Of a stretch of DNA of 38,749 nucleotides, positions 15,729 to 23,516 are shown in pieces. The translations under genes were made by a program, and so were the position numbers. The notes below the pieces were generated by a model. That model saw only the letters and a program-made list of their open reading frames with translations. It ran no database searches and was not told where the DNA came from. Numbering within the stretch: position 1 is the first letter of the stretch; each line of letters opens with the position of its first letter. The stretch spans positions 1 through 38,749 of the forward strand of contig JAFVFN010000001.1 in assembly GCA_017475405.1 (NCBI GenBank), written 5' to 3'. This stretch comes from Elusimicrobiaceae bacterium. Lineage in GTDB: Bacteria > Elusimicrobiota > Elusimicrobia > Elusimicrobiales > Elusimicrobiaceae.

Positions 15729-16928
15729 CTAAATCACGGCCGTTTTGTACGAACCGTCTTGCAGTACAGCCTGCGCGGTTTCACGGGCCCATTGATCGGC
15801 TTCCAATGCCTGATTAATGGTAACCGAGCCTCCCGTAGCCGGGGTTTTACGCAGTATGGTGTAGATAAGTTTGGAAATCTCCGTAAATTTGAGTTGCCCC
15901 TGTAAGAAAGCATTCACGGCAATCTCGTCAGCGGCACTGAGTACTGCCGGTGTAATCCCGCCGGTACGGGCGGCTGCCAGGGCCAAATCCAAACACACAA
16001 ACCGGGAAAAATCAGGTTTGAAAAACTCCAACTTGGACGCTTCAAAGAGATTTAGTTTTTTGACGGGTCCGGGGGCACGCAGCGGATAAGTAATGGCGTA
16101 TTGGATCGGGACTCGCATGTCGGGTTCTCCCATCTGGGCTAAAATGGCTCCGTCATGGAACTCTACGGCCGAATGTACGATGGACTGCGGATGGATGACG
16201 ATTTGTACTTTTTCTTCGGGCAGGTTAAACAGATTCATGATTTCAATTGCCTCGAAACCTTTGTTCATAAGGGTGGCCGAGTCGATGGTAATTTTTTTAC
16301 CCATTTTCCAACGCGGATGATTAAGTGCTTCCTGCGGGGTAACGTCCTCTAAGGAACCGGTACGTTTGGCAAACGGGCCGCCGGACGCGGTTAAGAAGAT
16401 ACGCGAAATCGCCGGTGAAATCTTATGATAGCTGTGTTCATCGGTTATCCCACACAAACATTGGAAAATCGCCGAGGGTTCACTGTCTACCGGGATAATG
16501 GCCGCCTGCCAGCGTTCGCATTCCTGCATGATGGTTTTACCGGCCATGACCATGGGTTCCTTATTGGCCAGTGCTATGGTTTTGCCGGCCTTAATGGCTG
16601 CAATTAACGGACGAAATCCCACAGCTCCCACCACGCCGTTGATGACTAAATCGGCCGAAGGGAGCGAGGCCATAAACATGAGACTGTCTATCTCCGGGGG
16701 GAGTAAACGGGTTTCGGCAGGGATTTGGTCCTTGATTTTCTCGTAACTTTGCGGACTTAGTACAGCAGCAAAACGAGGTTTAAAAGCATGGAGTTGTTTT
16801 AAAAATAAATCGGTATTTTGATTGGCTGATAACCCCAGTACACGATATTCGTCACCCAAGCGGGCAATGACGTCTAGAGAAGACGTACCGATAGAACCCG
16901 TGGAACCTAGAATGATAATGTTTTTCAT
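15729..16928 (-). CDS. dxr: 1-deoxy-D-xylulose 5-phosphate reductoisomerase
   Basis: Second enzyme of the MEP isoprenoid pathway: NADPH-dependent conversion of DXP to MEP. The 399-residue protein has the Rossmann motif GSTGSIG at residues 8-14, LANKEPMVMAG (usually ANKES/A), the metal-binding region PVDSEPSAIFQC, the flexible-loop region TASGGPF, then ALNHPRWKMGKKITIDSATLMNKGFEAIE. In E. coli the metal/substrate segment reads VDSEHNAIFQ; here Pro-Ser replaces His-Asn, a small deviation outside the acidic ligands. The start codon overlaps the cdsA stop (16925-16928), indicating coupling. Confidence 0.97.
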   Translation of the reverse strand: MKNIIILGSTGSIGTSSLDVIARLGDEYRVLGLSANQNTDLFLKQLHAFKPRFAAVLSPQSYEKIKDQIPAETRLLPPEIDSLMFMASLPSADLVINGVVGAVGFRPLIAAIKAGKTIALANKEPMVMAGKTIMQECERWQAAIIPVDSEPSAIFQCLCGITDEHSYHKISPAISRIFLTASGGPFAKRTGSLEDVTPQEALNHPRWKMGKKITIDSATLMNKGFEAIEIMNLFNLPEEKVQIVIHPQSIVHSAVEFHDGAILAQMGEPDMRVPIQYAITYPLRAPGPVKKLNLFEASKLEFFKPDFSRFVCLDLALAAARTGGITPAVLSAADEIAVNAFLQGQLKFTEISKLIYTILRKTPATGGSVTINQALEADQWARETAQAVLQDGSYKTAVI

Positions 16929-17755
16929 AACTGTATTTTGAGGGCAAATAATACTACATAATAAAAGATGGGGGCCAGTAATAAATACGAATCAAAGCGG
17001 TCTAAAAATCCGCCGTGGCCCGGAAGCAGGTTTGAAGAATCTTTTACGCCGGTAGAGCGTTTAATCACGGACTCGGCCAAATCGGACATTTGTCCTACTA
17101 CGGCCACCAACAGTCCCAGCCAAACAGCCGTTTGAACGGACAACAACGTACTTAAAAACAGGTTGCGCATTACAACCGCACCGCCTACGGCAAGCAGCGT
17201 GCCTCCGATGGCTCCTTCCCAGGTTTTTTTCGGACTGACCTCTTTGTTTAGTTTATGGTGCCCGAAGAATCTTCCGGAAAAATACGCACCCGTATCACTG
17301 ACCCAGACGGTAATAATCATAAACAGCGTGAGGTATTCACCGTATTGCGGGATATCACGGATATTAATAAGGTGCGCCAAAGACCACGGGATTAAAAAGA
17401 TACCGGTAAAAGTGTTGCATACGCGTTCCCAACTACGTTTGGGCGTGAGTACTTCAAAAAATAAAACGCCTACCAGCACCAGACTGATTGCCAGCGGATA
17501 GAAATTGTCGGGCAGCGTAAGGCTTTCAGGATGAGCGCGTCCCAGAAGGGCTACAAGCCCCATTAAAATGCCCCAAATCATGAGTGAAATGGTATGAATG
17601 GGGCGTCTTCCGGCTGTGAGTACCAGACTGTATTCGTACAGACATAACATAATCACACAACCGACAAACGCCATATAGACGATGCCGCCGAAATGGATAG
17701 CGGCGATAATTAAAGGGATGCCCACTAAGGCAGTTAAGATTCTAGGTAATAGCAT
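16925..17755 (-). CDS. cdsA: Phosphatidate cytidylyltransferase
   Basis: An integral membrane enzyme forming CDP-diacylglycerol from CTP and phosphatidic acid. The start is set at 17755 (MLLPRILTALVGIPLIIAAI, 276 residues). A longer frame reaches 17887, but it has a poor, Lys-rich leader and a perfect TATAAT lies only 6 nt upstream of 17755. The protein has about eight hydrophobic segments and the family signature at about residues 190-230: SDTGAYFSGRFFGHHKL followed by SPKKTWEGAIGG, and DRFDSYLL near the C-terminus. It is the first gene of the operon in this window; frr and uppS, often placed before cdsA, are not here. Confidence 0.95.
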   Translation of the reverse strand: MLLPRILTALVGIPLIIAAIHFGGIVYMAFVGCVIMLCLYEYSLVLTAGRRPIHTISLMIWGILMGLVALLGRAHPESLTLPDNFYPLAISLVLVGVLFFEVLTPKRSWERVCNTFTGIFLIPWSLAHLINIRDIPQYGEYLTLFMIITVWVSDTGAYFSGRFFGHHKLNKEVSPKKTWEGAIGGTLLAVGGAVVMRNLFLSTLLSVQTAVWLGLLVAVVGQMSDLAESVIKRSTGVKDSSNLLPGHGGFLDRFDSYLLLAPIFYYVVLFALKIQL

Positions 17756-17761
17756 ACTAAC

Positions 17762-17767
17762 ATTATA
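17762..17767 (-). promoter_or_regulatory. -10 box 6 nt before the cdsA ATG (leaderless)
   Basis: On the minus strand TATAAT is followed by GTTAGT and the ATG at 17755. There is no Shine-Dalgarno motif and no good -35 match. It drives the five-gene operon. Confidence 0.65.
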
Positions 17768-17810
17768 CTTTTTTATAAGCGGGAAGTTTTCCTGGGTTCC
17801 TATTTTTGCC

Positions 17811-17838
17811 TTGACATGTTTTTTTTTTTTGATATTCT
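17811..17838 (+). promoter_or_regulatory. T12-spacer promoter of pilin 17870
   Basis: TTGACA, TG, 12 T, GA, TATTCT. Here the -35 is the perfect consensus. Confidence 0.85.
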
Positions 17839-17869
17839 TCTTTATAAGAAAATATATTAAGGAGAGAGT

Positions 17870-18379
17870 ATGGATCAGAACAAACAAGCGTTTACACTCA
17901 TAGAGCTTTTAGTAGTGATGTTGATTATAAGTATTTTAGCAGCGGTGGCCTTACCACAATACCAAAGCTCAGTAATTAAGAGCCGTTATAGTAGTTTAAA
18001 ACAGCTAGTAAAGGCAGCGACAGATGCGCAGGAAGCATATTATTTAGCCAATGGAGAATATGCATCTGATTGGGACGGGTTAGACATAGATTTGAAATAT
18101 GCGAAGAGCGATGTTAGTTCGTATCGTAGTATACGGGGATATGGATATTGTGCAAATAAAATAGCAGAGGAATATTCCTATGTTTTTTGTGTAACGACTC
18201 GTCATTATATTGCATACGCCAAATTTCTCGCACATTCGGCTACACATGCTGGAAAACAAATGTGCACTACATATCCTAACCAACCAGTTTATTCTACTAT
18301 ACTTGAGAAAATATGTAAGCAAGAATCGGGACTATCTGTCGCTACGGAAACAGGAAGTACAAATAAATATATTTGGTAA
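17870..18379 (+). CDS. Type IV pilin-like protein
   Basis: The 169-residue precursor begins MDQNKQA, then FTLIELLVVMLIISILAAVALPQYQSSVIKSRY (Gly of GILAA is Ser here). The shared segment DAQEAYYLANGEYASDWDGLDIDL follows. The copy-specific C-terminal domain has four cysteines (GYCAN, VFCVT, QMCTT, KICKQ) and the recurrent ending pattern C-K-Q-E-S-G. AAGGAGAG is the ribosome binding site. It is divergent from cdsA, with both promoters in a 114-bp intergenic region. No clear terminator separates it from the next gene, which has its own strong promoter. Confidence 0.93.
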   Translation: MDQNKQAFTLIELLVVMLIISILAAVALPQYQSSVIKSRYSSLKQLVKAATDAQEAYYLANGEYASDWDGLDIDLKYAKSDVSSYRSIRGYGYCANKIAEEYSYVFCVTTRHYIAYAKFLAHSATHAGKQMCTTYPNQPVYSTILEKICKQESGLSVATETGSTNKYIW

Positions 18380-18419
18380 AAGAGTTGCACGTTCTACCAG
18401 GTCATAAGGCGCAGGTATC

Positions 18420-18448
18420 TTGACAAACCTCCCTCGTAACAATATACT
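18420..18448 (+). promoter_or_regulatory. Consensus sigma-70-type promoter
   Basis: TTGACA, 17-nt spacer, TATACT, 28 nt before the ATG at 18477. It is the closest match to the housekeeping consensus in the window, so the two exported proteins downstream are probably abundant. Confidence 0.85.
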
Positions 18449-18476
18449 ATTAAAGTAGCCTTGCCGGAGGATTATT

Positions 18477-19022
18477 ATGAAAAATTTTATTTATTTAAGT
18501 GTGCTCTTTGTCGTAGCCATGCCCGTTGCCGCGTATCAGGTGGGAACGGCTAATCGTACTAATTTCGGGTCCGGGCAAGTCCCGGGACAGGCCGCCCAAC
18601 AAAACTACCGTTCCTTTAGTAACTATAACAACCGAAGTTGGGGACAAGGAGTGCAAACGCAAACGGTACAAACAGAAGTAGCCGGCACCTCGGCTGTGGA
18701 TTTTGATAAGAATACGCCCAAACAGTTAGTTTCTAAAACTCAAGCGGCGACTCCCAAAGCCGCCAACACGGCCCAACCAACCGCTGCTCCGGCTCCTGTG
18801 CAGGCTTCTACAGCACCGGCAGCCATGCCGGCTAATGTAGATCCGGCCGCTATGATGCAACAAGTGCAGGGAATGATGAGTGCCATGGGCAATATGACGG
18901 GAGGCGCTGCGCAGCAAGGGCAATCAGGGCAGGCTGTGGCCATGCCGGCCGGTATGCCGGATATTTCGGCCTTAATGGGTGGTGCTATGCCAACAGCTCC
19001 AGCTGCACCTGCTAAGAAATAA
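18477..19022 (+). CDS. Exported Ala/Gln/Pro-rich low-complexity protein
   Basis: The 181-residue product has a signal peptide (MKNFIYLSVLFVVAMPVAAYQ, cleavage near Ala19) and a mature part dominated by Ala, Gln, Pro, Thr, Gly and Met, with no cysteine. Residues about 95-125 are an Ala/Pro/Thr linker, and about 125-160 are Met/Gly/Gln-rich (AAMMQQVQGMMSAMGNMTGGAAQQ). Such composition suggests a disordered periplasmic or surface protein. GGAGG precedes the ATG. The next gene starts only 3 nt after its stop, so the two form an operon under one strong promoter. Function is unknown. Confidence 0.8.
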   Translation: MKNFIYLSVLFVVAMPVAAYQVGTANRTNFGSGQVPGQAAQQNYRSFSNYNNRSWGQGVQTQTVQTEVAGTSAVDFDKNTPKQLVSKTQAATPKAANTAQPTAAPAPVQASTAPAAMPANVDPAAMMQQVQGMMSAMGNMTGGAAQQGQSGQAVAMPAGMPDISALMGGAMPTAPAAPAKK

Positions 19023-19024
19023 CT

Positions 19025-19696
19025 ATGAAACATATTTGTGTAAGTACTTTATTAATAGGAACGTTAAGTGTATGGAGTGCGGCTCAGAAACCGCAAACCA
19101 CTGCAGGGGCAGTACGTCCAACTACTGCTGCAGTTGCCAATCATCCGCAAACGACCGTGCAAACTGTACGTCCTGTTACGCAGTCTGCGGCCAATTATCC
19201 ACAAACCAATGTGACAGTAAACCGTCCGCAGATGACGGTGACAGCTGTACATCCGTCCACGACTGTGGAGGTTATCCATCCCTTGACTGCGGTAGAGGTG
19301 GTGCATCCGCAAACTACTGTAGAAGTGATTCACCCTCAAACAATGGGTAATATGTATGGGCAGGAAGGAGCTGCTGTGAATCAGTTTTCTGCCAATAGTT
19401 CTAAACCTGCGGGAGGGGGGAAAGGTTTAGCATCTAGCCAGGTACCGACTTCTATGAGCGGTTTTACCCCTAAACAGGCCAAAGATTTTACCGCACAGAA
19501 GGCTGCTCCAATTGGCGGGGGGGAGAACAAACTGGGTAATGAAACAAATACTGCTGAAAAAGATGCAGCGAACAAATCCAGTGCACTTGGGTTGCAAAGT
19601 AACCAAAATATGAATATTGATCCCAATGCCAAATTGGGAAATCTGCAGTCTTTGGGTAAAGCCGTTGAAAAAAAGGTAGAGGATAAAAAGAAATAA
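19025..19696 (+). CDS. Exported protein with nonapeptide repeats
   Basis: The 223-residue product has a signal peptide (MKHICVSTLLIGTLSVWSAAQ). Right after it come nine tandem 9-residue repeats (residues 22-102) of the type x-P-Q-T-T-V-x-V-x, for example HPQTTVEVI, HPLTAVEVV, RPQMTVTAV, YPQTNVTVN. The strict period and alternating Thr/Val suggest a repeated beta-strand or a small solenoid. The C-terminal half is polar, Gly/Asn/Lys-rich and ends EKKVEDKKK. No enzyme motif is seen. Co-transcribed with the low-complexity protein before it. A cell-surface or periplasmic structural role is likely but unproven. Confidence 0.8.
   Translation: MKHICVSTLLIGTLSVWSAAQKPQTTAGAVRPTTAAVANHPQTTVQTVRPVTQSAANYPQTNVTVNRPQMTVTAVHPSTTVEVIHPLTAVEVVHPQTTVEVIHPQTMGNMYGQEGAAVNQFSANSSKPAGGGKGLASSQVPTSMSGFTPKQAKDFTAQKAAPIGGGENKLGNETNTAEKDAANKSSALGLQSNQNMNIDPNAKLGNLQSLGKAVEKKVEDKKK
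19088..19342 (+). repeat. Nine-residue (27-bp) tandem repeats within the exported protein
   Basis: Nine consecutive units with Pro at position 2 and mostly Thr at 4, plus a partial tenth (HPQT). Repeats are conserved at protein level more than at DNA level, and the last four are most alike. Confidence 0.85.
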
Positions 19697-19728
19697 AATC
19701 TGGTCTTGGAATTGGAACATAGACAGTG

Positions 19729-19757
19729 GGGGGAGAAAATGGATATTTTCTCCCCCT
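19729..19757 (+). terminator. Strong terminator hairpin
   Basis: GGGGGAGAAAAT and ATTTTCTCCCCC form a 12-bp stem 32 nt after the stop of the nonapeptide gene. Confidence 0.8.
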
Positions 19758-20070
19758 CACATTATTTTATATCTCTTTACATGTCCAACTATGCCAAGCC
19801 CCCCGACCCTCCGATTTATTCTCTTTGTTTGTTGTTTAAATTTAGATATTCCTATATTTTAAGCTATTTTTGAATAAATACATCCATAAATTGCCCTTTT
19901 TACATATTAGTTCGTTCGAATCTATGAGGCTTACTGCCATTGTAACCTTATAGTTTGTTTCTTCTATCAGGTGTTCACTTTCACCATAGCAATATCTAAC
20001 TTGGGTTCTAAGTTCAGCTATATACCATAAATAGTGGTCTTAGGTTTGTATTTAGGTTTTTCCTTTAAAA

Positions 20071-20198
20071 TGCGATTTCAATTTGACCCATACCCTAGGT
20101 ACCCCCAAATCGTTTTAGGGCATTTGTCCAAAACGGCGATTTTGAAATGACCCATATTCTAATACCCCTAAATTCATTTTAGAGCGATTTATGTAAAT
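20071..20198 (+). repeat. Degenerate 64-bp tandem repeat
   Basis: Two consecutive units offset by 64 bp share about two thirds of their bases by eye, including the GACCCATA core. A third start (GCGATTTT) is seen near 20209. Confidence 0.6.
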
Positions 20199-20586
20199 CA
20201 AAAATTAATGCGATTTTGCTATAAGCGGTGGGGGAGAGTGAAAGTTAAAATAGTTATTGATTGTGAAAAGTATCAATGAGGGGTTCTTGGATGAGGGTGT
20301 TAAATACCCCTTTTAAAATGGTAATCGTTTTTGTAAATATAAAATTTATGTTTAAATGCCAATTAATAATATCTAATATTATATATGAATATATATATAT
20401 AAATCTTTTTAAATTAAATATAATTATAAGAAATCTAATAATATTTAGAGAATGAAATAAAATATATTTTTATGGTAATTAGTTAACATAATATATATTC
20501 TCGTTAGTTAAATATACCCTGACAAATACTCTCCCCTTGCCCTCTTTTTACCCTAAGGTTATCGCTTTTTAATTTGGTTTGTTGAT

Positions 20587-20677
20587 AAGTACTTGTACTA
20601 GTTCTATTATTTTCCTAAAATGGGGAAAATAAATAAAAAAATATATAAAAATAAAAGTACTTATAAAATAAGTACTT
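20587..20677. repeat. Three AAGTACTT palindromes
   Basis: The 8-bp palindrome AAGTACTT occurs at 20587-20594, 20655-20662 and 20670-20677, just after the 3' end of the minus-strand gene at 20712. It could be a binding-site cluster. Confidence 0.5.
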
Positions 20678-20711
20678 TCTAAAATACAATATTTTTTGTT
20701 GTTTTTATAAA

Positions 20712-21257
20712 TTAATAGGTTGAGTTAAGCTTTTCGGCCAACGCAAAAGCCCGAGCGAACCCCTCCTCGGTTAACTTATAGGTACGGCTGCGCTTGACTC
20801 CTTCTGCCAGTATGCGGCCGGCTTGGATTTCCCCTGCCAGTAAACGATCTAACCTTCCCTCCTCTATCCCGCAGGCTTTTAAGGAGCGTGCTAGTTCCAG
20901 GGCCGGATAGGCCAGTTTCTTTAATAGTACCCGGGCGCCTGCCAAGAGTACAAGGGTGGTTTCTTGCGGGGTCAGTTTGGCCTTTTTGCGTAAAATGAGA
21001 GTTTCCCCATCCTCTTTAAGCAAGTGTTCCCATAAATAAAGTTCGGTATGTGTGGTTGGAATGACCGGAACAGGGCCTACATTAGCGACATTGGGGGTTC
21101 TCGTGACCGGCTGGTTTGTAATTTTGGCATGCCCGATCAGTGACAGGAAACGCTCGCGTTCTTGGTCTATAAATGACTGTGGTCCCTCGGCTTCAAACTC
21201 TTCCCCGTTGGGCAGTCTAAAACGTACTTTTAAGACATTATTCTCCCCGCTGTTCAT
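20712..21257 (-). CDS. Winged-helix-like protein of unknown function
   Basis: The 181-residue product has an N-terminal segment FRLPNGEEFEAEGPQSFIDQERERFLSLIG, a Pro/Thr linker (about 45-70) and a C-terminal domain (about 90-178) with the look of a winged helix: LTPQETTLVLLAGARVLLKK, ELARSLKACGIEEGRLDRLLAGEIQAGRILAEG, then YKLTEEGFARAFALAEKL. This suggests a DNA-binding regulator; I cannot name a family. GGAG lies 12 nt before the ATG, farther than usual. Its promoter region carries DnaA-box-like sites and phased TATGTC repeats. With the AT-rich kilobase downstream, the locus could be a replication or maintenance module, or a small transferred segment. Confidence 0.65.
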   Translation of the reverse strand: MNSGENNVLKVRFRLPNGEEFEAEGPQSFIDQERERFLSLIGHAKITNQPVTRTPNVANVGPVPVIPTTHTELYLWEHLLKEDGETLILRKKAKLTPQETTLVLLAGARVLLKKLAYPALELARSLKACGIEEGRLDRLLAGEIQAGRILAEGVKRSRTYKLTEEGFARAFALAEKLNSTY

Positions 21258-21260
21258 ACC

Positions 21261-21393
21261 TGTGTATAACTCCTGTTTTGGATAAGTTTTCCACGAGGGT
21301 TATCCCCTCTCTATGACATATAATAGCTAAAATTTGTTTTTATGTCAAGTATTATGCCATTTATGTCTATTTTATGTCAAATAATGTGGATAA
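21261..21393 (-). promoter_or_regulatory. Promoter with phased GACATAA repeats and DnaA-box-like sites
   Basis: On the minus strand: TTGACA (21348-21343), 17-nt spacer, TATTAT (21325-21320). Four copies of a GACATAA-like element recur at 10-11-bp steps across the -35 region (21340-21382). TTATCCACA (21393-21385, exact DnaA-box consensus), TTATCCAAA (21285-21277) and TTATACACA (21269-21261) all have the same orientation. Confidence 0.6.
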
Positions 21394-21604
21394 ATGGGGT
21401 TTTTTAGACGGTAAACATAGTAAAAATCAAACCAAAATATGAGTAGGAGTATTAGATTTTGACCTGTAGTAATGTGCAAAAAATATGATGCAGGATGTGG
21501 AATTAGATTTTTCTTCCCCCCACCTGATTAAAATTATTTTGAGTTTTTATGTGGTACTAGTTTAAAAATATATAGAAATTTAGATGTTTAGAATTTAAAA
21601 AATT

Positions 21605-21638
21605 ACTACCGCAAAATTTAGTGCGATTTTGCGGTAGT
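21605..21638 (-). terminator. Terminator of pilin 22196
   Basis: ACTACCGCAAAAT and ATTTTGCGGTAGT form a perfect 13-bp stem. On the minus strand AATTTTTTAAA follows. Confidence 0.85.
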
Positions 21639-21671
21639 TCTGTTTAATTTGATTGCAATATTGATTGGGCT

Positions 21672-22196
21672 TTATTTATACCAGTAGGCATAATAGCTGC
21701 CACTATTATAGAATGCGTTAGCGTTTCCTGTTTCTTGTTGGCAAACTTTATTGGTCGTGCTGTCGAATGCTCCACAATGTCTTTTGTTTCCATCAATGGA
21801 ATGGGCAAAACGTTTGCCATAAGAAATATGTCCTGTAGTATGTTGACATTCAACGAGCTGCTGATAACTTAGGATTTCTAAAAAACAATCCCCCCACGGA
21901 TAGGTTGCTATATCTCTTTTTTTTGAATCATTATACAGGATTGATTCTGTGGAAGGAATGGAAATATCCAATTCTTCAAATGTAGTAGGATAGCTTCCAT
22001 TCGCCAAATAGAAAACTTCAGCAGCTTGTGCAATTGATTCTACCGTATGTTTTACAGTAGCTAAACGGCTTTTTGTTACAGCTATCTTATATTGTGGTAC
22101 GGCCACTGCTGCCAAGATACCTATAATGAGTACTACTACGAGTAACTCAATGAGTGTAAACCCCTGTAAAGGGGAATGTGTATAGTTGTTTTTCAT
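21672..22196 (-). CDS. Type IV pilin-like protein with structured leader
   Basis: The start at 22196 is chosen over a longer frame because AAGGAG precedes it and the leader MKNNYTHSPLQG then fits a prepilin. Cleavage is at Gly12/Phe13, followed by FTLIELLVVVLIIGILAAVAVPQYKIAVTKSRL. The common segment AQAAEVFYLANGSYPTTFEELDISIP is present. The specific domain has four cysteines (GDCFL, VECQH, RHCGA, KVCQQ) and the recurrent end motif N-K-V-C-x-x-E-T-G. The gene has a leader of about 220 nt that can form the same stem-and-pseudoknot layout as those of the pilins at 9937 and 32737. It is divergent from mutY. Confidence 0.93.
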   Translation of the reverse strand: MKNNYTHSPLQGFTLIELLVVVLIIGILAAVAVPQYKIAVTKSRLATVKHTVESIAQAAEVFYLANGSYPTTFEELDISIPSTESILYNDSKKRDIATYPWGDCFLEILSYQQLVECQHTTGHISYGKRFAHSIDGNKRHCGAFDSTTNKVCQQETGNANAFYNSGSYYAYWYK

Positions 22197-22417
22197 AGTT
22201 CTCCTTTTTTGTTTACGGAAACCATAAAAACGGCTGTTTCGCCGGGCCAACTATACGCAACCCATTAAAACAGCCGTAGTCTGTTGCATAGCAACAAACA
22301 TTCAACACAACCGAAACGGGCTCTAGATTTCCCATTATGATTGTGTCTGAAACGACTGCTTTTGGCGTATAGTTATGCCTATCTAAAGGCAGCACCGTTC
22401 TTGCGGTTCCAAAAACA
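22197..22417 (-). promoter_or_regulatory. Structured pilin leader with loop-upstream pseudoknot (copy B)
   Basis: In plus-strand coordinates: outer stem 22230-22239 with 22268-22277 (ACGGCTGTTT/AAACAGCCGT, perfect 10 bp); short inner GGG/CCC pairing; apical loop segment 22249-22258 perfectly complementary to 22365-22374 (AACTATACGC/GCGTATAGTT). Extra hairpins are 22282-22296 and 22376-22391. The -10 box is TATAAT on the minus strand at 22429-22424. The outer stem ends about 20 nt before the AAGGAG site. Confidence 0.7.
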
Positions 22418-22474
22418 GATCAAATTATAATTTTTACTACACTTCTATTTTAACATAATTTCGTATTAAAATAG

Positions 22475-22480
22475 TAAAAT
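22475..22480 (+). promoter_or_regulatory. -10 box 6 nt before the mutY ATG (leaderless)
   Basis: TAAAAT, then ACTTCT, then ATG at 22487. No Shine-Dalgarno motif is present. Confidence 0.6.
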
Positions 22481-22486
22481 ACTTCT

Positions 22487-23512
22487 ATGAAATCTTTTTC
22501 CTCTATCCTGCTTGCTTGGTATGAGCAAAACAAACGTAATTTACCCTGGCGTCATACCAAAGACCCCTATAAGATTTGGCTTTGTGAAATCATCATGCAA
22601 CAAACCCGTGTGGCACAAGGACTCACTTATTATAACAGGTTTGTGGAAACTTTCCCTACTTCGGCAGATCTGGCGCGGGCTACCGAGGACCAAGTCTTAA
22701 AACTTTGGCAGGGACTGGGGTATTATTCCCGGGCGCGTAACTTACATGCAGCCGCCAAGAGTATGAACGGGGTTTTCCCTCCTACTTATGACGGGGTACG
22801 TGCGCTCAAGGGAGTAGGTGATTATACAGCCGCTGCTATTTGTTCGATTGCCTATGATATGCCGTATGCTGTGGTAGACGGAAACGTGTACCGGGTACTT
22901 TCCCGGGTATTCGGGATAGATACGCCTATAGACGGTACAGAGGGTAAAAAGCAGTTTACCGAACTGGCCCAACAGCTTTTAGATAAACAAAATCCCGGCG
23001 ATTATAATCAGGCGATTATGGATTTTGGGGCGATGGTTTGTACGCCGCAGGCGCCGCAATGTTTAATGTGTCCATTGGTCAATATGTGTAAATCCTATAA
23101 AGAGGGTACCCAGGAAAAGTTACCTGTTAAGGCTCTTAAGACAAAAATCACTACGCGGTATTTCCACTATATATATGTAGAACAGGGACAGTATACTTGG
23201 TTGCATCAGCGCGGTGCCGGGGATGTCTGGCAAAACCTATACGAACCTCCTCTATTGGAAACGGCCGACGGGAAGTTCAAGAGACATTCCCTCCAACTTT
23301 CCCAATGGTTTGGGCGTTCTGCTCAAGTAGTGCCGGTTAGTAAGACACCTCTTAAGCATGTATTGTCCCACCGGATTATCTATGCCTCTTTATATAAGGT
23401 AGTTGTTCCCCCCTCCCGCAAGCTGCCGGAAGAGTTCATCCAAGTACAAACCAAAGACTTACCCAAATATGCCGTATCCCGGCTGGTGCAAAAGTTATTG
23501 GAAAAGCTATAA
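22487..23512 (+). CDS. mutY: A/G-specific adenine DNA glycosylase
   Basis: A base-excision repair enzyme that removes adenine mispaired with 8-oxoguanine. The 341-residue protein has the family start (WYEQNKRNLPWRHTKDPYKIWLCEIIMQQTRV), the helix-hairpin-helix with catalytic Asp (LKGVGDYTAAAICSIAYDMPYAVVDGNVYRVLSR), and the [4Fe-4S] ligands C-x6-C-x2-C-x5-C (VCTPQAPQCLMCPLVNMC). A C-terminal NUDIX-like lesion-recognition domain (about 230-341) includes LKHVLSHRIIY. It is divergent from the pilin at 22196 and converges on the AbiE pair with a 4-nt gap. Confidence 0.96.
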   Translation: MKSFSSILLAWYEQNKRNLPWRHTKDPYKIWLCEIIMQQTRVAQGLTYYNRFVETFPTSADLARATEDQVLKLWQGLGYYSRARNLHAAAKSMNGVFPPTYDGVRALKGVGDYTAAAICSIAYDMPYAVVDGNVYRVLSRVFGIDTPIDGTEGKKQFTELAQQLLDKQNPGDYNQAIMDFGAMVCTPQAPQCLMCPLVNMCKSYKEGTQEKLPVKALKTKITTRYFHYIYVEQGQYTWLHQRGAGDVWQNLYEPPLLETADGKFKRHSLQLSQWFGRSAQVVPVSKTPLKHVLSHRIIYASLYKVVVPPSRKLPEEFIQVQTKDLPKYAVSRLVQKLLEKL

Positions 23513-23516
23513 GGAT

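Larger units (their letters stand above)
19757..20711. other. AT-rich non-coding kilobase
   Basis: No convincing gene is seen on either strand; all frames are broken often. Contents: a degenerate tandem repeat of about 64 bp (units from 20071 and 20135, sharing GCGATTT...TGACCCATA and CCC.AAAT..TTTTAG); a very AT-rich stretch 20330-20520 with TATA runs; and three AAGTACTT palindromes (20587, 20655, 20670). GGGGGAGAGTG at 20230 and its near complement at 20527 are far apart. It may be a replication or segregation element, or the decayed remains of a mobile element. Nothing here decides between these. Confidence 0.6.

Noticed and set aside
17756..17887. N-terminal extension of cdsA by 44 codons
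   Set aside because: The extension is Lys-rich, lacks family similarity and crosses a perfect TATAAT and the pilin promoter region. The start at 17755 fits the family and the promoter.
19905..19930. T-loop-like GTTCGAATC suggesting a tRNA gene or its 3' remnant
   Set aside because: The flanking bases do not form a T stem, and no acceptor or anticodon arm is present.
19757..21640. Chromosomal origin of replication
   Set aside because: DnaA-like boxes and AT-rich DNA are present but dnaA/dnaN are not, and skew cannot be judged here. Kept as a hypothesis in the findings only.
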